NCBI RefSeq assembly: GCF_020709055.1
Contig: NZ_JAJFCK010000030.1
Span: 1-29,220 of the forward strand
Source: Ruminococcus callidus
GTDB taxonomy: Bacteria > Bacillota > Clostridia > Oscillospirales > Ruminococcaceae
Length of the DNA: 29,220 nt
Direction: 5' to 3'
How positions within the stretch are numbered: position 1 is the first letter of the stretch; every line of letters begins with the position of its first letter. This document shows, piece by piece, positions 23,679-29,220 of this stretch. Below the pieces are notes generated by a model. The model saw nothing but the letters and a program-made list of their open reading frames with translations. It searched no databases and was not told the DNA's origin. The translations under genes were made by a program, and so were the position numbers.

Positions 23679-24665
23679 TTATTTTGTATAAGGAGATTGC
23701 GGAAGATAGCAGACTTTTTCTTTCGGCATTTCTGCTCCGGCATCGAAATTTCCCTGAATGATTGCAAAAATGGTTTTTGCCTGTTCCGGAACATTCAGAT
23801 CTACCGTCCCGTAAATCACGCCGGCATCAATGGCATCCTGCATGTCCTGAATCCCATTGATGCCAATGATGACCGGCGGCGGCAGCTTCTGCTTTGCATA
23901 AAAATCTGCGACACCCAACGCCATGCTGTCATTGCTGCAAATGACCGCCTCGACTTCCGTTACCTCCTCTGCGGAGAGGTTCTGCATCTCCCGCAGTGCA
24001 GAGGCTCTCGCCCAGTCCGCAGAGATCACATGGAGCTGATTCAGAGGAAGTGCAGCAGAAGCCGTTTGCAGAAACGCATCGGTACGGTTGATGACATCGG
24101 TATGTGCCTGTTCTCCCTCTACCAGAATATAGTCCAGCATGCCGTTCCGGTTCTTGTCCATCTCACAGGTATTCCAAGCCTGAATCAGCATTTCTCCTTG
24201 CATATTTCCGGCTTCTTTCGCCTCTGTGCCGACGTACCACACATTGTCCTGCTCCTCCAGATCGGCTTTCGCCGGTTCACGGTTGAACAGGATCACCGGC
24301 ACATCCTGTTCCTGTGCGTCCTCCAGTATCCCCATGACATTGGTGGGCGAAACCGGATTCCAGAGGATCACGTCATATTCCTGCTGCAAAATTTCGTAAA
24401 GCTGTGTGTTCTGTGTTACCGCACTGCCGGAGGCATCAAAAACATCGTAGATGATCTCCTTTCCGTCAATGGTCTTGTCTTTCAGCTGACTGCGAATGGC
24501 ATCTGTCAATGTCTGAATATAGGGGTCGTCCAGATCATATACCGCAATTCCCACTTTCAAAAAACGGTCCGTGTGCTGCCTTTGAAAGTGGACAAATCCG
24601 CCCGCCGCCGCAGCCGCCAGAAGTCCAACGCCTACCGCAGAGAAAATAAGGTTCTTCTTTTTCAT
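23679..24665 (-). CDS. MglB-like galactose/glucose-binding protein, probably a sensor component
   Basis: This 328-residue exported binding protein has an N-terminal hydrophobic segment (about 5-25) with no lipobox cysteine, so it is either cleaved or membrane-anchored. It aligns by eye with E. coli MglB. D47, N103, H188, D190, R194, W218 and N245 correspond to galactose ligands D14, N91, H152, D154, R158, W183 and N211. The position of D236 is N270 here. The Ca-binding loop is also kept (DKNRNGMLD at 170-178). No permease or ATPase gene of an Mgl system is in the operon; the gene follows a second binding-like protein, a YesM kinase and a YesN regulator. This points to sugar sensing for the kinase more than transport. 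The ATG at 24665 follows AGGAG. Confidence 0.88.
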   Translation of the reverse strand: MKKKNLIFSAVGVGLLAAAAAGGFVHFQRQHTDRFLKVGIAVYDLDDPYIQTLTDAIRSQLKDKTIDGKEIIYDVFDASGSAVTQNTQLYEILQQEYDVILWNPVSPTNVMGILEDAQEQDVPVILFNREPAKADLEEQDNVWYVGTEAKEAGNMQGEMLIQAWNTCEMDKNRNGMLDYILVEGEQAHTDVINRTDAFLQTASAALPLNQLHVISADWARASALREMQNLSAEEVTEVEAVICSNDSMALGVADFYAKQKLPPPVIIGINGIQDMQDAIDAGVIYGTVDLNVPEQAKTIFAIIQGNFDAGAEMPKEKVCYLPQSPYTK

Positions 24666-24675
24666 GGCACTTCTC

Positions 24676-25545
24676 CTATTCAAACAGCAGTGCGTCCTGC
24701 TGGGCATCGAACAGATTTTCCTTTGTGATTTCACGCAGCTCCGGCGGAGAAAACGGCACATTTTTCCCCTGCATACGCTTTGTCAGATAGGCGATCGCCT
24801 GATACCCAAACCCATAATCATTCTCTGTCACGATCATGTCCACCGCACCGCTTGTCAGCAATGTATAATCCGGCTGTTCGGGGCAGATCTGAATGACTGC
24901 CGCCGCATGGGAAAAAGCTTTGGCGTCCTCTGTTTCTCCGCAGACCAGCAGTGTTTTAGAGCCGTTTTCAGAACTGGTATCCCGATCATATACCGCATCA
25001 TTTTGTTTCAGGCACTGCTCCACAGACTCCGCAATTCGCACGCTCTTTGTCTGCGTGGTATCTGCGGCAATTTCGAACGCACTCTGTGCTGCCTCTTGGA
25101 TTTGCGGGGATAGGATCTCGGAGATCTGCTCCATGCCATCGCTATAGGCACCATGGAAAAATGCAGGTGCATAGGTGATAGAAAAGACAGGAAGTTTAGA
25201 CTGCTCCAGCGTTTCGGTATAGAACATTTCGCTTCCGGTATAGTATTGTTCCGGACAGAACAGCAGAACACCGTCACAGCCCTGCTTTTTTTGTGCAGAC
25301 AGCAATTCTGCCCATGCGTTTTCCGAGAGCTCCGGGGTATGTATGATGCGAAGTGACACCGTGCAATCCTCTGCACCGTCATAGATGCCCTCCTGAAACG
25401 AACAGAAACCGGACACTGCATCTTCCGACAAAATCACGGCGATCTGTTTTTTCCTTGTTTGAAAGAACTGCTGTCCAAGAAACAGCAACAGTACCAGCAG
25501 AATTCCTCCGGCAAAGACCCAGAGCACCTTATTTTTCGATTTCAT
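24676..25545 (-). CDS. Membrane-anchored protein resembling a divergent periplasmic binding protein
   Basis: This 289-residue protein has an N-terminal membrane anchor at about 7-26 and an extracytoplasmic domain that begins with a strand typical of type I binding proteins (KKQIAVILSEDAV). Segments such as CDGVLLFCPE and KTLLVCGETEDA fit an alternating Rossmann-like fold. I see none of the galactose-ligand residues found in its neighbour, so its ligand is unknown or it may act as an adaptor. The ATG at 25545 has GAGGAGG upstream and overlaps the kinase gene by 17 bp. It ends 10 bp before the MglB-like gene. Its place between kinase and receptor suggests a part of the signalling complex. Confidence 0.72.
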   Translation of the reverse strand: MKSKNKVLWVFAGGILLVLLLFLGQQFFQTRKKQIAVILSEDAVSGFCSFQEGIYDGAEDCTVSLRIIHTPELSENAWAELLSAQKKQGCDGVLLFCPEQYYTGSEMFYTETLEQSKLPVFSITYAPAFFHGAYSDGMEQISEILSPQIQEAAQSAFEIAADTTQTKSVRIAESVEQCLKQNDAVYDRDTSSENGSKTLLVCGETEDAKAFSHAAAVIQICPEQPDYTLLTSGAVDMIVTENDYGFGYQAIAYLTKRMQGKNVPFSPPELREITKENLFDAQQDALLFE

Positions 25546-27283
25546 CTTCCTGCCTCCTCATGGGGAAATAGATGCGTGCCGTAGTTCCCTCATCCGGTGC
25601 ACTGATGATCTGTACGCCATATGCTTCACCGAAATACAGCTTGATTCGGTCATTGACATTTTTCACACCGATTCCGGAGCCTCGCTTGCTGGACACCACA
25701 TCGCCCTGCATCATCTTCTGCACCTGTGCTTCGGTCATACCCTCGCCGTTGTCAATCACATCAATGTGCACCAGTTCGTTTACCGCATAGATCTTCAGTT
25801 GGATCTCCCCGTCTTCATACATGCCCTCCATGCCGTGATAGACTGCATTTTCCAAAAGCGGCTGGATCACCAGCTTGGGACACAGGCAGTCCGCCAGTTT
25901 TTCATCCCAATCCACCGTAAATGTAAACTTATCCTGAAACCGCACATTTTGAATGGAAAGATAGCTGACAGCGTGTTCCAGTTCCTTTTGCAGCGGGATA
26001 ATGTCCTTTCCCTGACTCAAGGAGATGCGGAAAAATTTTGCCAGCATGGACACCATTTTTCCGGCGCCCTCATACTTTTTGCTCTGTATCATCCAGATAA
26101 TGGAGTCCAGCGTGTTATACAAAAAGTGGGGATTGATCTGAGATTGCAGCAGCTTTCGCTCGGTGATGTGTTTTTCCCGTTCCTCTTTCCGCACTCGTTC
26201 CATCAGCTGATTCGTCTTTTCCGCCATGTCATTAAAGCCGTCGGAAAGTCCTCTGATCTCTCCGTAGCTCTCTGTTTTTGCACGAACCTGCAATTCCCCA
26301 TGTCCGAACCGTTTCATGGTTTCGGAGAGCCGCAAAACCGGTGCGATCATCAGACGCTGAATCAAAAAATCCAATATCACAGAAACCACCGCCATCAGCA
26401 GAACAATGACTGCGATTCCGGTTCGGAGCTGTGTGCTGTTTTGCAGTTCTTCCGTCAAAGAAGCAGCAGAGATCAGTTTCCAGCCGGTATATCCTATGGT
26501 TTGCTGCTGGAGCAGCCACTCCTTTTTGTCCTGCAAAACCACCTGATTTTTCGGTGCATGCAGCGTCCATTCGGTTCGCACACCGCTCTCCAGTCGTTTC
26601 TCAAAGGGATAGCAGATCAGATGTTCTTCGTTATCCATCAGGTAAAAATAATCCGTCTGTGATGCCGGATAGATGTTCAGCTCTGCCTCCATGTTGTCCA
26701 TGCAGACATCAAACCGCAGAATTCCGGATCGGCTCTTTCCGCCGTCCTGAAGCTCCACATAGCGGGAAACAGTCATGGCTTTTTGAAATCCTGCTGCTGT
26801 CTGGATATAATGAGGCACATCAAATGCAACGGTATCAATTTCGGTTTCTGCTGCCTGAAACCATGCAGCACTGTCCGCAGATTCTGCATCATAATTCTCT
26901 GCATTCTGCCAGAGCAGTGCCCCGTCAATATCATAAATGGCGGCATACAAAATCTTGTTCTCATGAAGCTGGCAGAAATCCGACAGCGTCTGTTCCGTCA
27001 AAAGTGCCTGCAGGTCAGTGCTCTTGATGATCTGATAATAGGCGGTATTGGCAAGCGCAATGGTGTCGTCCACATCTTCCTCAATGCTGAAACTCATACG
27101 CCGCAGCTGCTGGGTATTTTTCTCCTGCAAAAAGGCAGCAATCTGCGCCTTGGTATACTCCGAATAAAGGGAGATGATCAGTGCAGTGAACAGGCTGACG
27201 GTCAGGAAAAACAGAGCAGTAAAAATCAGACAAATGCTCTTTCCGTCAATCTTCCGGTGCAGCCATTGCAATATTTTCTTCAT
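25529..27283 (-). CDS. YesM-type sensor histidine kinase
   Basis: This 584-residue membrane kinase has a first membrane segment at about 17-40, a large extracytoplasmic sensor region (about 41-285, probably Cache-like), a second segment at about 288-308 and a HAMP linker to about 362. The His_kinase domain carries phospho-acceptor H386 in QSQINPHFLYN. The ATPase domain has N479 (LLENAVYHG), DNGEGM at 511-516 and GSGIGV at 535-540. The ATG at 27283 lies one base after the YesN stop (TAG-C-ATG) with GGAG upstream; a longer frame to 27352 only reads into that gene. The large external domain can contact the two binding proteins encoded next. Confidence 0.93.
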   Translation of the reverse strand: MKKILQWLHRKIDGKSICLIFTALFFLTVSLFTALIISLYSEYTKAQIAAFLQEKNTQQLRRMSFSIEEDVDDTIALANTAYYQIIKSTDLQALLTEQTLSDFCQLHENKILYAAIYDIDGALLWQNAENYDAESADSAAWFQAAETEIDTVAFDVPHYIQTAAGFQKAMTVSRYVELQDGGKSRSGILRFDVCMDNMEAELNIYPASQTDYFYLMDNEEHLICYPFEKRLESGVRTEWTLHAPKNQVVLQDKKEWLLQQQTIGYTGWKLISAASLTEELQNSTQLRTGIAVIVLLMAVVSVILDFLIQRLMIAPVLRLSETMKRFGHGELQVRAKTESYGEIRGLSDGFNDMAEKTNQLMERVRKEEREKHITERKLLQSQINPHFLYNTLDSIIWMIQSKKYEGAGKMVSMLAKFFRISLSQGKDIIPLQKELEHAVSYLSIQNVRFQDKFTFTVDWDEKLADCLCPKLVIQPLLENAVYHGMEGMYEDGEIQLKIYAVNELVHIDVIDNGEGMTEAQVQKMMQGDVVSSKRGSGIGVKNVNDRIKLYFGEAYGVQIISAPDEGTTARIYFPMRRQEDEIEK

Positions 27284-27284
27284 G

Positions 27285-28883
27285 CTAGTTCTCCGTTGCC
27301 AGTTCTTTTCGGAATTTCGCCGGCGACATGCCCATGTTCTTCTTAAAGACATAGCTGAAATAATTGGGTTCCGGATAGCCGACCATTTCTCCGATTACTC
27401 TGCTTTTTTCGTCCGTTGTCTTCAGCAGGCGAACTGCCTCGTCCATTCGCTTCTTCGTCAGGAACGCCAGAAAACTCATGCCGGTTTCCTTGCGGAAGAG
27501 GTTGGAAAAGTGAGATGTGCTGACATGCAGATAGGCACACACCTCGTCCACGGACAGCTCCGCATTGCCGTAATGCTGCTGGACATATTCCATGGCCTTT
27601 TGTGCAAGGATACTGTTCCGATCCACCTTCCTCTGGTGAATCGCATAAATGATATAATCGCAGTAATTCAGCAGCCATGCGTTCAGCTGCTCTCCCGTTT
27701 CCAGGGACAGGACCTTCATGGTCATACGCTTGGCATCGGCAAATATCACGTCGTCCATCATGTGATACTGGCGAAAAATGCCGGAGATGGAAAAAATGAT
27801 CTCCAGAATCGCTGACTGGTAAGCATTGAAATTATAGTGGCTCTCTTCCAGCTGTGTCACCAGCTTTTCCACTTCTTTCTGCACTTTTTCCTGATCTTCC
27901 AGCTTGATCGCCATTTCCAGTTCCTCTGTGGATATAGAGGTATACACGTGGTTTTCGTACAGTTCCACATCCTGATAAGAGGTCACAGACTCTTCTGCGG
28001 ACACCACGCTGTATTCCAACGCCTCCATTGCCTGTGAAAACGAAACTGGCAGCTCTTCCAGCTTTTCACAGATGCTGCCGATGCCGCAGGAAAATGCCAC
28101 TTGATTGTAGTGCTTGGAAATATGAGAGGCTTCGTTCAGTGCTTTCTGAATCCGTATCATTTCCGACGGTGCAGAGAGCAGCAACAGATAAATGAGCTTG
28201 TCCAGATAACGAAATGTCCGAAAGGGACAGACCTGCTGCAGCATCTCATTGACGGATTCTGCCACGGAAAACTGCGACAGATAATCATCGCTTTCCTCCG
28301 TGATTTTCATACTGACCACACAAAAACAATTGGCATCCAGCGAAACCGACAGATTTTTTTGCTGCCGCTGCATCTGCTCTGGGGTAAGTGAGCCACTGAC
28401 CAGTTGTATCAGAAACTGCTCCTGCAGCAGCGGCAGGCTCTTTTGATAAATTTCCGCAAAACGCTCCTGATTTTGACGCTGTTCCAACTCCGTTTCCAAT
28501 TCTCCGCGGATTTTTTTCAGCAGGTTTTGCATCTCCTGAAAGTCGATGGGTTTCAGCACATATTCCGATACCCCATACCGAATGGCAAGCTGTGCATATT
28601 CAAAATCGTCCCAGCCGGAAAAAAGGACAATTTTGATATGCATCATGTTCTCATGCAGGATTCTCGCCACTTCCAATCCATCCAGAAACGGCATTTTAAT
28701 GTCGCTGATTACCAAATCAGGACGAAGCGTTTCCGTCTGTTCCAGAAGTTCCTTTCCGTTCAGTGCTGTTGCAATGACACGAAATCCCAGTGTTTCCCAC
28801 TCCACAGAATCCCGAATTCCCTCTAAAATCTGCGGTTCATCATCCGCCAATATTACTGTGAAACACAAGATATTTCCCTCCAT
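27285..28883 (-). CDS. YesN-type response regulator with AraC DNA-binding domain
   Basis: This protein of about 532 residues is the regulator partner of the YesM kinase. The receiver domain covers about 8-125, with D14/D15, phospho-acceptor D61 in ISDIKMPFLDG, S89 and K111. A central linker region of about 280 residues follows. The AraC/XylS-type DNA-binding domain lies at about 430-532, with two helix-turn-helix units (LSVDEVCAYLHVSTSHFSNL and SRVIGEMVGYPEPNYFSYVF). The ATG at 28883 lacks a well-spaced ribosome binding site. A TTG at 28868 has GGAGGG 7 nt upstream and would give a 527-residue protein starting MCFTVILADDE, which fits the family better. It probably activates the adjacent Leloir operon. 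Confidence 0.92.
   Translation of the reverse strand: MEGNILCFTVILADDEPQILEGIRDSVEWETLGFRVIATALNGKELLEQTETLRPDLVISDIKMPFLDGLEVARILHENMMHIKIVLFSGWDDFEYAQLAIRYGVSEYVLKPIDFQEMQNLLKKIRGELETELEQRQNQERFAEIYQKSLPLLQEQFLIQLVSGSLTPEQMQRQQKNLSVSLDANCFCVVSMKITEESDDYLSQFSVAESVNEMLQQVCPFRTFRYLDKLIYLLLLSAPSEMIRIQKALNEASHISKHYNQVAFSCGIGSICEKLEELPVSFSQAMEALEYSVVSAEESVTSYQDVELYENHVYTSISTEELEMAIKLEDQEKVQKEVEKLVTQLEESHYNFNAYQSAILEIIFSISGIFRQYHMMDDVIFADAKRMTMKVLSLETGEQLNAWLLNYCDYIIYAIHQRKVDRNSILAQKAMEYVQQHYGNAELSVDEVCAYLHVSTSHFSNLFRKETGMSFLAFLTKKRMDEAVRLLKTTDEKSRVIGEMVGYPEPNYFSYVFKKNMGMSPAKFRKELATEN
28866..28880 (-). promoter_or_regulatory. Alternative TTG start and ribosome binding site of the YesN-type gene
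   Basis: On the minus strand GGAGGG is followed 7 nt later by TTG (28868-28866) and then the normal receiver-domain N-terminus. The upstream ATG has only GGAG two bases away. The TTG start is therefore plausible. Confidence 0.5.
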
Positions 28884-28913
28884 TCTCCGCCGATGCAACT
28901 GATTGTCAGTATG

Positions 28914-28942
28914 ATTATAGCATATTTTTTCAGAATTGACAA
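28914..28942 (-). promoter_or_regulatory. Sigma-A promoter of the sugar-sensing operon
   Basis: On the minus strand -35 TTGTCA (28937-28942) is followed by a 17-bp spacer and a perfect -10 TATAAT (28914-28919), preceded by TGC (extended -10). This is a strong constitutive-looking promoter for the regulator, kinase and two binding proteins. The A6 element begins 37 bp upstream of the -35. Confidence 0.88.
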
Positions 28943-28979
28943 TGGAAAATAGAAAAAGAGAGATGATGTAGTATAATAA

Positions 28980-29140
28980 GAACCTGTCTTCACAAGCGTA
29001 TACAAGTGTCTTTTCGGCAAATTTTGCTGCATCCTGCGTGAAAAATACTTGCCGGGCGACAGCCCGCCTGCGTATTTTTGCCTTGCCTGCAACAAAATTA
29101 TGCTCGAAAATCCACATATATTTCTTGTGAAGACAGGTTC
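28980..29140. repeat. Family A hairpin MITE-like element (copy A6), TAA target duplication
   Basis: This 161-bp copy, in opposite orientation to A4/A5, begins GAACCTGTCTTCACAAG and ends CTTGTGAAGACAGGTTC. TAA flanks it (28977-28979 and 29141-29143). The apical stem in this orientation is GCCGGGC-GACA-GCCCGCC, fully paired at CGGGC/GCCCG. Confidence 0.9.
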
Positions 29141-29179
29141 TAAAACTTGACACCCCCTCTTAACACACAGGTTTATGAA

Positions 29180-29213
29180 AAAAGCGGCAGCTTATCAAAA
29201 AGCCACCGCTTTT
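29180..29213 (-). terminator. Intrinsic terminator of a minus-strand gene beyond the window
   Basis: AAAAGCGG (29180-29187) pairs with CCGCTTTT (29206-29213), with an inner GCTT/AAGC stem after a two-base mismatch. Read on the minus strand it ends in TTTTTTC, so it probably terminates a gene lying to the right. Bases 29144-29179 show nothing else. Confidence 0.7.
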
Positions 29214-29220
29214 CAAAGAA

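Noticed and set aside
23631..24728. 365-codon plus-strand frame
   Set aside because: It is antisense to the MglB-like gene and starts inside the B2 element.
28884..29153. 90-residue N-terminal extension of the YesN-type gene reading through A6
   Set aside because: It would cross the promoter and the mobile element; receiver domains start at the annotated position.
1..29220. CRISPR array, tRNA, rRNA or riboswitch
   Set aside because: No regularly spaced short repeats and no recognisable cloverleaf or conserved riboswitch core were seen by eye; the repeats present are dispersed hairpin elements.

Overview
The window reads as chromosomal DNA of a gut-type low-to-mid-GC Firmicute, most likely a Ruminococcus-like member of the Oscillospiraceae. 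The grounds are strong AGGAGG ribosome binding sites, sigma-A promoters, a BspA-like surface protein with an LPQTG anchor, a class II (Gram-positive type) GalT and YesM/YesN-type two-component proteins. This is inference from gene content; no rRNA, tRNA or CRISPR array was seen.

Layout. (1) 1-2062: two nested repeat elements, then an OmpR-type response regulator and its sensor kinase. (2) 2371-4107: an orphan regulator with two copies of an XRE-type helix-turn-helix and a large unrecognised C-terminal region. (3) 4353-7554, minus strand: a leucine-rich-repeat surface protein with an LPQTG signal and the sortase that probably anchors it. (4) 7791-8886, minus strand: debris of toxin/partner cassettes. 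It holds an orphan Ntox50-type toxin domain with a small coupled partner, a Cys-rich small ORF, a truncated ORF end, and two copies of an 85-bp double-hairpin repeat that closes each cassette. (5) 9068-15512, minus strand: a sucrose or fructo-oligosaccharide operon (ABC binding protein, two permeases, ATPase, intracellular GH32, fructokinase), with a divergent LacI regulator at 15735-16760 and three palindromic operators between them. (6) 17076-23357, minus strand: a complete Leloir operon (GPH-type symporter, galK, galM, galE, galT). (7) 23679-28883, minus strand: a sugar-sensing operon of YesN-type regulator, YesM-type kinase and two membrane-anchored or exported sugar-binding proteins with no permease.

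How the genes work together. The downstream binding protein of region 7 keeps most galactose-contacting residues of E. coli MglB. It is probably the extracytoplasmic galactose receptor for the kinase, with the YesN regulator activating the adjacent Leloir operon through a pair of direct repeats 21 bp apart over a weak -35. Region 5 is a self-contained imported-sugar pathway under LacI repression.

The most striking non-gene structure is a set of long-hairpin, MITE-like repeats. Family A (160-161 bp) has five complete copies and one partial copy, each complete copy flanked by a 3-bp TAA or TTA duplication. Family B (172 bp) has one complete copy with a TTTA duplication and one copy inserted in an A element. 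They sit at nearly every operon boundary, and the apical stem of family A shows compensatory base changes between subfamilies.
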